A stretch of 35,099 nt of DNA from Bacteroidota bacterium (GCA_023458215.1 JAEXAJ010000031.1:1-35099), one strand, 5' to 3'; counted from the stretch's first letter, positions 26,501 through 33,797 are shown. Program-made: numbers and translations. Notes: generated by a model from the sequence alone, not told the origin.

Positions 26501-28093
26501 CCCCATCACGATATCTATTCCATAGAAGACTTGGCGCAACTCATCTTCGACTTGAAGAACGTGAACCCGCATGCCAAGATCAGTGTGAAGCTGGTAGCCG
26601 AAAGTGGCGTAGGAACCATTGCTGCCGGTGTGGCAAAGGCTAAAGCCGACCTTATCGTCATCTCCGGAGCCGAAGGAGGTACGGGTGCCTCGCCCGCCAG
26701 CTCCATACGCTATGCAGGTATATCTCCCGAGCTTGGCCTGAGCGAAACCCAACAAACATTAGTATTGAACGGACTGCGCGGACAAGTGATGTTGCAAGTG
26801 GACGGGCAGCTAAAAACCGGACGGGATATTGTATTAATGGCCATGCTGGGTGCCGAAGAATTTGGTTTTGCCACCAGTGCGCTCATCGTACTAGGGTGTG
26901 TCATGATGCGCAAATGCCACCAAAACACTTGCCCCGTAGGGGTAGCCACTCAGAATGCGGAACTACGCAAGCGTTTCCACGGACGTAGCGAATACCTCGT
27001 AAACTTCTTTACCTTCCTCGCTCAGGAAGTGCGCGAGTATCTGGCAGAGATCGGTGTCGAGAAACTGGATGATATCGTAGGACGCACAGACCTTATACTG
27101 CGTAAACCTGACGTTTACGACTCTAAACCTGACGTTCACCACTCCCAAGCTGACGTCTGCCGCCCTAAACACGAGCTTCTATCTTTTGACAAGCTATTGA
27201 CACGCATCGACAACGAAGCCGCCCTCCGTCACACCATCGGCCAACAGCACGGCATCGATCAGGTGAAAGACGTCTCCATACTGAATGCCGCCGCCGAATC
27301 AATAGAAAGCCAAAAAGAAATCTCCCTGGAATATACCATTGCCAATACCGACCGTGCCTGTGGTGCGATGCTTTCGGGCGTCATCGCTTCGAAATATGGC
27401 GAGAAGGGTTTACCGGAACATACACTGAACGTGAAGTTCAAAGGCTCTGCCGGGCAGAGTTTCGGAGCATTTCTCGTAGCAGGCGTCAACTTCAAACTGG
27501 AAGGTGAAGCCAATGATTATCTCGGCAAAGGCCTCTCAGGCGGACGCATCGCCGTACTGCCACCGGTACGTTCCAATTTTGAAGCCGAAAATAATACTAT
27601 TGCCGGCAACACACTACTTTATGGTGCCACCAGCGGTGAAGTTTATATCAACGGCCGTGTAGGCGAACGTTTTGCCGTCCGGAACTCCGGTGCCATTGCC
27701 GTAGTAGAAGGTGTAGGCGACCATTGCTGTGAATACATGACCGGCGGACGTGTAGTCGTTCTCGGTTCTACAGGGCGCAATTTCGCAGCGGGTATGTCCG
27801 GCGGTGTAGCCTATGTATGGAACCGGGATGGCAACTTCGACTACTTCTGCAACATGGAAATGGTAGAACTCAGCCTCATCGAAGAAGCCAGTTACCGCAA
27901 AGAACTGCATGAGCTTATTCGTCAGCACTACCTTTACACCGGTTCCAAGCTTGCCCGCACCATGCTCGACAACTGGAACCGCTACGTAGACGAATTCATA
28001 CAGATAGTGCCTATCGAATACAAAAAGGTACTGCAAGAAGAACAAATGCAGAAGCTGCAACAGAAGATTGCGGAGATGCAACGCGATTATTGA
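23507..28093 (+). CDS. gltB: Glutamate synthase large subunit
   Basis: A 1528-residue subunit that converts glutamine plus 2-oxoglutarate to two glutamates with GltD supplying electrons. The class-II glutaminase nucleophile is C35 (EHDACGVGML), preceded by a pro-segment likely removed. The central domain is followed by the FMN-binding synthase domain (GAMSYGSISKEAHEAMA, GAEGGTGASP). The 3Fe-4S ligands C1131, C1137 and C1142 have the typical Cx5Cx4C spacing. The C-terminal GXGXG beta-helix includes GGRIAVLPP and MTGGRVVVLG. Residues 1200-1220 are a threefold 7-residue repeat (KPDVYDS, KPDVHHS, QADVCRP) placed between the FMN and GXGXG domains, apparently a repeat insertion. It is first gene of gltB-gltD-asnB. 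Confidence 0.97.
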   Translation: MNKTILFNSNESIIPCQRLPKKAGLYDASYEHDACGVGMLVNIHGGKSHELVESALKVLENMRHRGAEGADNKTGDGAGIMLQIPHEFILLQGIPVPEKGKYGTGLLFLPKDDKSQSDILSIVIEEIEKEGLTLMHLRNVPTCSEILGETALAAEPDIKQIFITGFSDSQTADQKLYLIRKRIENKIRKSTISAREDFYIVSLSTKNIVYKGMLSSLQLRNYFPDLTNSYFTSGLALVHSRFSTNTFPTWGLAQPFRLLAHNGEINTIRGNRGWMEARESVLSTPTLGNIKEISPIIQPGMSDSASLDNVLEFLVMSGLSLPHVLAMLVPESFNEKNPISEDLKAFYEYHSILMEPWDGPAALLFSDGRYAGGMLDRNGLRPARYLITKNDMMVVASEVGVMDFEPGDIKEKGRLQPGKILLIDTVKGEIYYDNELKHQLAEAKPYRTWLANNRIELDELKSGRKVAHTVPDYHRMLRTFGYSKEDVERLIVPMCTTGAEPINSMGNDTPLAVLSDKPQLLFNYFRQQFAQVTNPPIDPIREELVMSLTEYIGAVGMNILTPSESHCKMVRLNHPILSNTQLDILCNIRYKGFKMVKLPMLFEVEKGRQGLQEALAKLCKQAEESVTEGVNYIVLSDREVNATHAAIPSLLAVSAVHHHLISVGKRVQTALVVESGEIREVMHAALLLGFGASALNPYMAFAIIDKLVSGNEIQLDYATAEKKYIKSICKGLFKVMSKMGISTIRSYRGAKIFEAIGLSEELSNAYFGGLSSRIGGIRLDEVAHDAIAFHNDGFNRQSEEELLPNNGLYAYRKDGEQHAWNPETISTLQLATRLGSYKKFKEYTSLVDGKASPIFLRDFLDFRRAPIAIDKVEPVEHILHRFVTGAMSYGSISKEAHEAMAIAMNKIHGRSNTGEGGEDSARFTPLEDGTSLRSAIKQVASGRFGVTTEYLVNADEIQIKIAQGAKPGEGGQLPGFKVDQVIAKTRHSIPGISLISPPPHHDIYSIEDLAQLIFDLKNVNPHAKISVKLVAESGVGTIAAGVAKAKADLIVISGAEGGTGASPASSIRYAGISPELGLSETQQTLVLNGLRGQVMLQVDGQLKTGRDIVLMAMLGAEEFGFATSALIVLGCVMMRKCHQNTCPVGVATQNAELRKRFHGRSEYLVNFFTFLAQEVREYLAEIGVEKLDDIVGRTDLILRKPDVYDSKPDVHHSQADVCRPKHELLSFDKLLTRIDNEAALRHTIGQQHGIDQVKDVSILNAAAESIESQKEISLEYTIANTDRACGAMLSGVIASKYGEKGLPEHTLNVKFKGSAGQSFGAFLVAGVNFKLEGEANDYLGKGLSGGRIAVLPPVRSNFEAENNTIAGNTLLYGATSGEVYINGRVGERFAVRNSGAIAVVEGVGDHCCEYMTGGRVVVLGSTGRNFAAGMSGGVAYVWNRDGNFDYFCNMEMVELSLIEEASYRKELHELIRQHYLYTGSKLARTMLDNWNRYVDEFIQIVPIEYKKVLQEEQMQKLQQKIAEMQRDY
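27104..27166 (+). repeat. 21-bp in-frame tandem repeat within gltB
   Basis: Three copies (27104-27124, 27125-27145, 27146-27166), each with TGACGT at the same place. Copies 1 and 2 are nearly identical and copy 3 is diverged. The unit encodes KPDVxxS-type heptapeptides. Confidence 0.85.
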
Positions 28094-28096
28094 AAA

Positions 28097-28253
28097 TAGT
28101 GGTTAGTGGTTAGTGATTAGTGATTTGCTTGTAATCGGGCTGCGCTGTATGCTGCATAGAAACACCAACAAATCACTAATAACTAATAACTTATCACTAA
28201 CAATAAATCACTAACAACAAATCACTAATAACTTATCACTAATCACTATCATT
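28097..28253. repeat. AT-rich palindromic repeat, copy 4 (with 41-nt core)
   Basis: This fills the 160-base gltB/gltD gap. The left part is built of TTAGTG words (28102-28127), then a 41-nt core (28128-28168) with GCTGCG and TATGCTGCATAGAA, then a right part of CACTAA/TAACTAA words with internal duplications (28169-28250). The core length and its sequence match the copy between the purF-like gene and carA (28 of 41 positions by hand). Confidence 0.88.
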
Positions 28254-29603
28254 ATGTCCGATCCTAAAGCATTCTTAAATATTCCCCGCCAAGAAGCGGG
28301 ATACCGACCGATACACGAACGTATCACCGATTTCAGCCAGGTAGAACAAACGCTGAACAGTCATGAACGTAAACTCCAGGCCTCACGTTGCATGGATTGC
28401 GGAGTACCTTTTTGCCACTGGGCATGTCCGCTGGGAAATAAAGACCCTGAATTTCAGGAAGCTCTATCCAAAGGGCATTGGCGCGAGGCTTACCGGATAT
28501 TGACAAGCACCAATGACTTCCCCGAATTTACAGGACGTATCTGCCCTGCCCTTTGCGAGAAGTCTTGCGTACTGAAGCTTTCGTGCAACGAACCTGTTAC
28601 TATCCGCGAAAACGAGGCGGCAATTGCCGAAGCGGCTTTCCGTGAAGGATATATCATTCCGGTACAACCCCGGCGCAACGGGAAAAAAGTAGCAGTCATC
28701 GGTGCGGGTCCTGCCGGGTTGAGCGTTGCTGTACGCCTGAACGCCGAGGGATATGAAGTGACGATCTTCGACAGCAAACCCATGCCGGGCGGCTTGCTCC
28801 GTTATGGCATTCCCAATTTCAAATTGGATAAAACCGTTATCGACCGCCGCATGAAGGTGCTTGAAGCCGAAGGGATCAAATTTGAGATGAGCGTTCATAT
28901 CGATTTGCAAAAGCTACCTGCCGGATTTGACGCGTATGCCATCTGTACCGGCACTCCAACGGCACGCGACCTTGACATCCCCGGCCGTGAACTGAAAGGG
29001 ATTCACTTTGCCCTCGACATGCTGGCACAACAAAATCATATACTCGATGGGGAGGTATTTCCGAAAGACCAACTGGTCAACGCCAAAGGAAAACGAGTAC
29101 TGGTGATCGGTGGCGGTGATACCGGTTCCGACTGTATCGGCACCAGCATCCGTCAGGGAGCCACCAGTGTAACGCAGATTGAAATCATGCCGCAACCTCC
29201 TGTGGGACACAACGAGGCTACCCCTTGGCCGCAGTTCCCCGTAGTACTGAAAACCACTTCCAGCCATGAAGAAGGTTGCACCCGCCGCTGGTCGTTAGCA
29301 TCCCGTCAATTTATAGGCAAGAACGGAAAGGTCACGGGTGTAGAGGTGGAAGAAGTAGAATGGCTTCCCGCAGCAGAAGGAGAACGTCCTACCATGAAAC
29401 CTACCGGCAAAAAAGAGGTAATCAACGCCGACATGGTGCTCCTTGCCATGGGTTTCCTGAAACCGGAACACCCGCAATTCGCCGAAAACGTATTCGTAGC
29501 CGGCGATGCCGCCATCGGTGCCAGCCTTGTGGTACGCGCACTCGCCGACGGAAGAAAGGTTGCGGAAAAGATTGATAATCACCTCCACCCCTCGTTCCCC
29601 TAA
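28254..29603 (+). CDS. gltD: Glutamate synthase small subunit (NADPH)
   Basis: A 449-residue flavoprotein that passes electrons from NAD(P)H via FAD and 4Fe-4S clusters to GltB. N-terminal cysteines C46, C49, C54 and C58 (CMDCGVPFCHWACP) and C97, C101, C105 and C111 are the cluster ligands. The FAD motif GAGPAG is at 150-155, the NADPH motif GGGDTG at 286-291, and the C-terminal FAD segment is VFVAGDAAIGASLVVRAL. It lies 160 bases after gltB, separated by a palindromic repeat, yet surely functions with it. Its final residues (HLHPSFP) and the TAA stop come from a GC-rich dispersed repeat, so the tail is probably not conserved. Confidence 0.97.
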   Translation: MSDPKAFLNIPRQEAGYRPIHERITDFSQVEQTLNSHERKLQASRCMDCGVPFCHWACPLGNKDPEFQEALSKGHWREAYRILTSTNDFPEFTGRICPALCEKSCVLKLSCNEPVTIRENEAAIAEAAFREGYIIPVQPRRNGKKVAVIGAGPAGLSVAVRLNAEGYEVTIFDSKPMPGGLLRYGIPNFKLDKTVIDRRMKVLEAEGIKFEMSVHIDLQKLPAGFDAYAICTGTPTARDLDIPGRELKGIHFALDMLAQQNHILDGEVFPKDQLVNAKGKRVLVIGGGDTGSDCIGTSIRQGATSVTQIEIMPQPPVGHNEATPWPQFPVVLKTTSSHEEGCTRRWSLASRQFIGKNGKVTGVEVEEVEWLPAAEGERPTMKPTGKKEVINADMVLLAMGFLKPEHPQFAENVFVAGDAAIGASLVVRALADGRKVAEKIDNHLHPSFP

Positions 29604-29618
29604 AGGGGAAGGAGAATA
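29586..29618 (-). repeat. GC-rich repeat unit, pair 3 left
   Basis: The unit, centred on CCCCTAAAGGGG, overlaps the 3' end of gltD; the stop TAA (29601-29603) is the palindrome centre. It is inverted relative to 29663-29698, 44 bases away. Confidence 0.85.
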
Positions 29619-29662
29619 CTCCCGTTTCATAAAGTATTAATATAAACAAAGTATAATCCAAC

Positions 29663-29698
29663 TATCCCCCTCCCCCTTCAGGGGGCCCGGGGGGGCTA
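29663..29698 (+). repeat. GC-rich repeat unit, pair 3 right
   Basis: TATCCCCCTCCCCCTTCAGG plus a G-run, ending 15 bases upstream of the asnB ATG. Confidence 0.85.
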
Positions 29699-29713
29699 AA
29701 TCCTTCGAATATC

Positions 29714-31438
29714 ATGTGTGGAATAGCAGGAATCTTCAACATACAGATTCAAACCCCTGAGTTAAGAAGCAAAGCGCTTAAAATGGCGCAGAAAATCCGT
29801 CATCGCGGACCGGATTGGAGTGGTATTTACGTAGGTGGCACCGCCATCCTGGCACACGAACGCCTTTCCATCGTCGATCCCGAGTCGGGCGGACAACCTT
29901 TATACTCACCCAACCGCAAGCAAGTGCTTGCCGTGAATGGCGAAATATACAACCATCGGGATATCCGTAACCAGTATGCCAGCCTTTACAACTTCCAGAC
30001 CGGCTCCGATTGTGAAGTAATCCTCGCCCTTTACCAAAATAAAGGTATTAATTTTCTCGAAGAATTGAACGGCATCTTCGCCTTTGCCCTCTATGATGAA
30101 GAAACCGATGATTATCTCATTGCGCGTGACCCTATCGGCGTTATACCTTTATATATAGGGAAAGACAAAGAAGGACACATTTACGTAGCCAGTGAACTAA
30201 AAGGTCTGGAAGGTTTCTGCGACGAATACGAACCCTTTCCTCCCGGACATTTCTTATGGGGACGTGACGGCAAACCCCGTCGTTGGTACACTCGCAGCTG
30301 GACATCATACGATGCCGTAAAAGACAACTACACCCCGGCAGCCGACCGTAACAATCTTCATAGCCCCATAGATCGCAAAGCCTATAACATACAGGTAGAT
30401 GCCCTGCGGGATGCCCTTGAAGCTGCCGTACAGCGTCAACTGATGTCCGACGTCCCATACGGTGTTCTCCTGTCCGGTGGCCTCGATAGTTCCGTCATCT
30501 CCGCCATTGCCAAGAAATATGCTTCCAAACGGATTGAAACCGATAATAAAGCCGATGCCTGGTGGCCCCAACTCCATTCTTTTGCCATCGGACTGAAAGG
30601 TGCGCCCGATTTGCTGAAAGCCCGCGAGGTAGCCCAACACATCGGAACGATCCATCACGAAATAAATTATACCATTCAGGAAGGGCTCGATGCGATACGC
30701 GACGTCATCTACTTCATCGAAACCTACGATGTGACTACCGTTCGCGCCTCCACCCCGATGTATTTGTTGGCACGTGTCATCAAAAGCATGGGCATCAAGA
30801 TGGTGCTTAGCGGCGAAGGTGCCGACGAAGTATTCGGCGGTTACCTCTATTTCCACAAAGCACCCACCCCACAGGCTTTTCATGAAGAAACCGTACGCAA
30901 GCTTTCCAAACTTCATCTCTATGACTGCCTGCGTGCCAACAAAAGCCTTGCTGCCTGGGGAGTGGAAGGGCGTGTGCCTTTCCTCGACAAAGAATTTCTT
31001 GAGGTAGCCATGCGTCTCAATCCCTCCGCAAAGATGTGTCCCGGCAATGTCATAGAAAAGAAGATCGTTCGTGAAGCCTTCGCCGACATGCTGCCCGAAA
31101 AGATTGCCTGGCGTCAGAAAGAGCAATTCTCCGACGGTGTGGGCTACAACTGGATCGACACCCTGAAGAGCATCACTGCCGCCGCCGTCAGTGACGAACA
31201 AATGGAGCATGCCGCCGAACGTTTTCCCATCAACACTCCGATGAACAAGGAAGAATACTACTACCGCAGCATCTTCGAAGAACACTTCCCCAGCGAAAGT
31301 GCGGCACGAAGTGTGCCCAGTGTACCTAGCGTAGCTTGTTCCACCGCGGAAGCCCTGGCATGGGATGCCTCTTTTCAAGGCAAGAACGATCCGAGTGGTC
31401 GTGCTGTTGCAGGAGTACATGAAGAAGCTTATCATTGA
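29714..31438 (+). CDS. asnB: Asparagine synthase B (glutamine-hydrolysing)
   Basis: A 574-residue enzyme making asparagine from aspartate, ATP and glutamine, slightly longer than E. coli AsnB. It starts MCGIAGIF with Cys2 as the N-terminal nucleophile. The glutaminase domain shows RHRGPDWSG, VNGEIYNH and TGSDCEVIL. The synthetase domain has the PP-loop SGGLDSS (254-260) and LSGEGADEVFGGYLYFHKAP. The C-terminal segment, including PSVACSTAEALAWD, matches the AsnB type. It is third in gltB-gltD-asnB, 110 bases after gltD with an inverted pair of GC-rich repeats between. Confidence 0.97.
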   Translation: MCGIAGIFNIQIQTPELRSKALKMAQKIRHRGPDWSGIYVGGTAILAHERLSIVDPESGGQPLYSPNRKQVLAVNGEIYNHRDIRNQYASLYNFQTGSDCEVILALYQNKGINFLEELNGIFAFALYDEETDDYLIARDPIGVIPLYIGKDKEGHIYVASELKGLEGFCDEYEPFPPGHFLWGRDGKPRRWYTRSWTSYDAVKDNYTPAADRNNLHSPIDRKAYNIQVDALRDALEAAVQRQLMSDVPYGVLLSGGLDSSVISAIAKKYASKRIETDNKADAWWPQLHSFAIGLKGAPDLLKAREVAQHIGTIHHEINYTIQEGLDAIRDVIYFIETYDVTTVRASTPMYLLARVIKSMGIKMVLSGEGADEVFGGYLYFHKAPTPQAFHEETVRKLSKLHLYDCLRANKSLAAWGVEGRVPFLDKEFLEVAMRLNPSAKMCPGNVIEKKIVREAFADMLPEKIAWRQKEQFSDGVGYNWIDTLKSITAAAVSDEQMEHAAERFPINTPMNKEEYYYRSIFEEHFPSESAARSVPSVPSVACSTAEALAWDASFQGKNDPSGRAVAGVHEEAYH

Positions 31439-31478
31439 AATTTAATATTCTTTTCATCAATTTTCGGATATAATCATT

Positions 31479-31486
31479 TACTTTTG
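31479..31486 (+). promoter_or_regulatory. Candidate promoter -7 element for the ABM/GDPD pair
   Basis: TACTTTTG, followed by CA, 23 bases upstream of ATG 31510. It is identical to the octamer in front of gltB. Confidence 0.5.
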
Positions 31487-31509
31487 CAGCATACTAAAAT
31501 TAAATAAAC

Positions 31510-31788
31510 ATGATTAGATTAAACGTATTTATCCAAGTAACTGAAGCCAACCGCGCCTCTTTACTTGAATTAGCTAAGGAACTGGTTGCATCGTCTTTGA
31601 ATGATAAAGGTTGTATTGCATACGATATCTTCGAAAGTTCCACCCGTAAAGAAGTCCTGATGATTTGTGAAACATGGCTCAACGAAGAATCACTTTCCGC
31701 ACATGAGCAAACAGCGCATTTTATCACTTTAGTTCCCCAAATACAAAAACTGGGTAACATGAAGATCGAGAAGTTTGAATGGAGTTAA
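31510..31788 (+). CDS. ABM-domain protein, putative quinol monooxygenase
   Basis: A 92-residue protein with the dimeric ferredoxin-like fold expected of the antibiotic-biosynthesis-monooxygenase (ABM/YgiN) family. Conserved-looking features are LLELAKELVASSLNDKGCIAYDIFES in the first half and the ETWLNEESLSAHEQTAHF segment, whose His pattern is typical of the family. Family members include quinol monooxygenases and heme-degrading enzymes, but many have no known substrate and no cofactor. It is followed after 25 bases by a glycerophosphodiesterase gene on the same strand, probably in one transcript ending at the hairpin near 32650. Confidence 0.85.
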   Translation: MIRLNVFIQVTEANRASLLELAKELVASSLNDKGCIAYDIFESSTRKEVLMICETWLNEESLSAHEQTAHFITLVPQIQKLGNMKIEKFEWS

Positions 31789-31813
31789 AAACTTGAAATA
31801 TCTCCTGAATACA

Positions 31814-32584
31814 ATGAATCTAAAAAACATTATCCTTGCCTCTGCTCTACTGCTTACAGCATGTGGAGCTTTGCAGGCACAGAAAACTCAAGTTATCGCA
31901 CACCGTGGGTATTGGACTACCGACGGTTCCGCTCAAAATTCCATTGCCGCACTTGTAAAAGCGGACTCCATCAACTGTTACGGTTCCGAGTTCGACGTAT
32001 GGCTCACTGCTGATAATGTACTGGTAGTAAACCACGACGAAACATTTAAAGGAGTAACCATGCAAAATGCCACATCTAAGGTATGTACTGCCGTAGAACT
32101 GGATAATGGCGAACAACTCCCCACCCTGCAACAATACCTGGATAAAGCCCGAAACCTGAAAACCCGCCTCATCCTGGAATTGAAAGCCCATAAAACACCG
32201 GAACAAGAAACACGTGCCGTAGAAGGTATTGTGAAAATGATAAAAGACATGGGACTGGAAAACCGTACAGAGTACATCACTTTCTCCAAACATGCCCTTA
32301 AAGAATTTATTCGTCTGGCACCCAAAGGTACTCCCGTCTACTACCTGACCGGAGATGCCAGCCCTGCCGAATTGAAAGAATGGGGATGCGCCGGTCCGGA
32401 CTATCACTTCAGCGTGTTTCAGAAAAACCCCGAATGGATCAAAGAGTGCCATAAACTCGGTATGAAAGTAAATGCCTGGACAGTAAACGAAGCCAAAGAC
32501 ATGGAATGGCTCATTGCCCAAGGCACAGATTTCATTACGACTAATGAACCTGTATTATTAGAAGAAATTCTAAAGAAAAAGTAG
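31814..32584 (+). CDS. Glycerophosphodiester phosphodiesterase family lipoprotein
   Basis: A 256-residue exported GDPD. The signal peptide MNLKNIILASALLLTAC carries a lipobox (LTAC, Cys17); cleavage by signal peptidase I after ALQAQ is an alternative. Catalytic residues of the TIM-barrel family are in place: H30-R31 in IAHRG, E59 and D61 in SEFDVW, and H74 in NHDETF. VNAWTVNEAKDMEWLIAQGTDFITTN near the end is the standard closing motif. It would hydrolyse glycerophosphodiesters from phospholipid turnover to glycerol-3-phosphate and an alcohol in the periplasm or at the cell surface. The start at 31814 is chosen because the longer frame from 31775 overlaps the previous gene and lacks a signal peptide at its front. 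Confidence 0.92.
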   Translation: MNLKNIILASALLLTACGALQAQKTQVIAHRGYWTTDGSAQNSIAALVKADSINCYGSEFDVWLTADNVLVVNHDETFKGVTMQNATSKVCTAVELDNGEQLPTLQQYLDKARNLKTRLILELKAHKTPEQETRAVEGIVKMIKDMGLENRTEYITFSKHALKEFIRLAPKGTPVYYLTGDASPAELKEWGCAGPDYHFSVFQKNPEWIKECHKLGMKVNAWTVNEAKDMEWLIAQGTDFITTNEPVLLEEILKKK

Positions 32585-32617
32585 TCCAACCGTATACACA
32601 TAGATACAAAACAAAGA

Positions 32618-32657
32618 AAAACCGCTTCATTATGCAAACAATGAAGCGGTTTTATTG
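32618..32657 (+). terminator. Rho-independent terminator after the GDPD gene
   Basis: A perfect 14-bp stem (32618-32631 with 32640-32653) with an 8-nt loop; the stem ends in TTTT followed by ATTGTTT. The A-rich left flank may also allow function in reverse. Confidence 0.9.
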
Positions 32658-32785
32658 TTTAAAAAGAAAGCAATCAATCACATTAACAATCATTTTCATC
32701 ATCCAATGGTCAAACAACAGTTCATATTAATTACAATTAATACGATTCTAATGTTCCATACTTATAATTTGAAAGCAGAATAAGC

Positions 32786-32793
32786 TATATTTG
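32786..32793 (+). promoter_or_regulatory. Candidate distal promoter -7 element for dapF
   Basis: TATATTTG followed by CA, 130 bases before the dapF ATG. Confidence 0.4.
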
Positions 32794-32867
32794 CACTAAA
32801 TGTAAGTTTTATCAAAAAAGAATAGAGAATAGATATTATATCTGATTAACTATAAAACAAAAAGATA

Positions 32868-32875
32868 TATATTTG
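32868..32875 (+). promoter_or_regulatory. Candidate proximal promoter -7 element for dapF
   Basis: TATATTTG followed by CA, 48 bases before the dapF ATG. It partly overlaps the first copy of a 14-bp direct repeat. Confidence 0.5.
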
Positions 32876-32923
32876 CATCAGAATAATACAAAAAGATATA
32901 TCAGACAATAAATATAGTACAAA

Positions 32924-33769
32924 ATGACAAAGACTATAGAATTCACAAAGATGCATGGTGCCGGAAACGACTACATCTATGTAGATACGACCAAATACCC
33001 TATCGAAAGTCCGGAAGAACTTGCGAAGAAATGGAGTGCACCACATACAGGAATTGGTAGCGATGGTCTGGTACTTATCGGTCTCTCCGAAAAAGCGGAT
33101 TTCAGTATGCGTATCTTCAATGCTGACGGCTCAGAAGCCATGATGTGCGGTAACGCTAGCCGATGTATCGGAAAGTATCTTTATGAATACGGATTAACCC
33201 GGAAAACAGAAATCACCCTTGACACACTGTCGGGTGTAAAAGTACTGAAGTTGCATATTGCAGACAATAAAGTGGATACCATAACCGTAGATATGGGCAT
33301 TCCTGTCGAAGAACCGGCAGATTACGACGGGAAAGGGGCCAAGCCCATGAAAGAACAGCCTATTCATATAGAAGGAAAACGCTATGTAGGAACTACCTTA
33401 TCTATGGGTAACCCACATTTGGTTATTTTCGTCAATGACATTACTGAAATAGATCTTCCGGTTATAGGTCCCCAATTAGAGAATCATCCCCTCTTTCCCG
33501 AACGTATCAATGTAGAATTTGCACAAGTATTAGGAGAAGGGAAAATACGAATGCGTGTCTGGGAACGTGGTTCGGGCATCACTCAAGCCTGCGGAACAGG
33601 AGCATGTGCCACTGCCGTAGCTGCCTTTCGCACCGGACGCGCCGGAAGAAAATCAATTATCATCATGGATGGAGGCTCACTGACCATTGAATGGGATGCC
33701 GCTACCAATCATGTATTTATGACAGGAGGAGCCACAAAGGTATTTGATGGAAGGGTGGAAGAAGAGTGA
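32924..33769 (+). CDS. dapF: Diaminopimelate epimerase
   Basis: A 281-residue racemase-type enzyme that converts LL- to meso-diaminopimelate for lysine and peptidoglycan. Both catalytic cysteines are present: C75 in MCGNASRC (a variant of the usual CGNGxRC) and C223 in ACGTGACA. N-terminal [13 protein letters not shown] and GIGSDGLV are typical of the family. It is followed after 61 bases by dapL, which makes its substrate; the two form an evident pathway pair. The stop codon TGA is part of an 8-bp tandem repeat that runs into the gap. Confidence 0.97.
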   Translation: MTKTIEFTKMHGAGNDYIYVDTTKYPIESPEELAKKWSAPHTGIGSDGLVLIGLSEKADFSMRIFNADGSEAMMCGNASRCIGKYLYEYGLTRKTEITLDTLSGVKVLKLHIADNKVDTITVDMGIPVEEPADYDGKGAKPMKEQPIHIEGKRYVGTTLSMGNPHLVIFVNDITEIDLPVIGPQLENHPLFPERINVEFAQVLGEGKIRMRVWERGSGITQACGTGACATAVAAFRTGRAGRKSIIIMDGGSLTIEWDAATNHVFMTGGATKVFDGRVEEE

Positions 33770-33797
33770 TAGGGTGATGAGGTGATAGAGTGGTAAA
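33766..33797 (+). repeat. 8-bp tandem repeat GTGATAGG-like x4
   Basis: GTGATAGG, GTGATGAG, GTGATAGA and GTGGTAAA follow each other without gap. The first copy contains the dapF stop codon. The array occupies about half of the dapF/dapL gap. Confidence 0.8.

Larger units (their letters stand above)
32585..32923. other. Intergenic region with terminator and dapF promoter zone
   Basis: This 339-base gap contains a strong hairpin (32618-32653) close to the upstream gene. An AT-rich stretch follows with two identical TATATTTGCA sequences (from 32786 and from 32868) and a 14-bp direct repeat (32857-32870 and 32888-32901) just ahead of dapF. No ORF is convincing. Confidence 0.6.

Noticed and set aside
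26039..26755. 238-codon open frame antisense to gltB
   Set aside because: Lies over the FMN domain of gltB; Gly/Tyr-rich shadow translation.
27104..27166. CRISPR-like or frameshift region in gltB
   Set aside because: Copies are directly adjacent, in frame and translated, and the GltB frame continues normally on both sides.
30305..31435. 376-codon open frame antisense to asnB
   Set aside because: A shadow frame of a well-conserved gene; its translation has no recognisable domain and is explained by codon bias on the coding strand.
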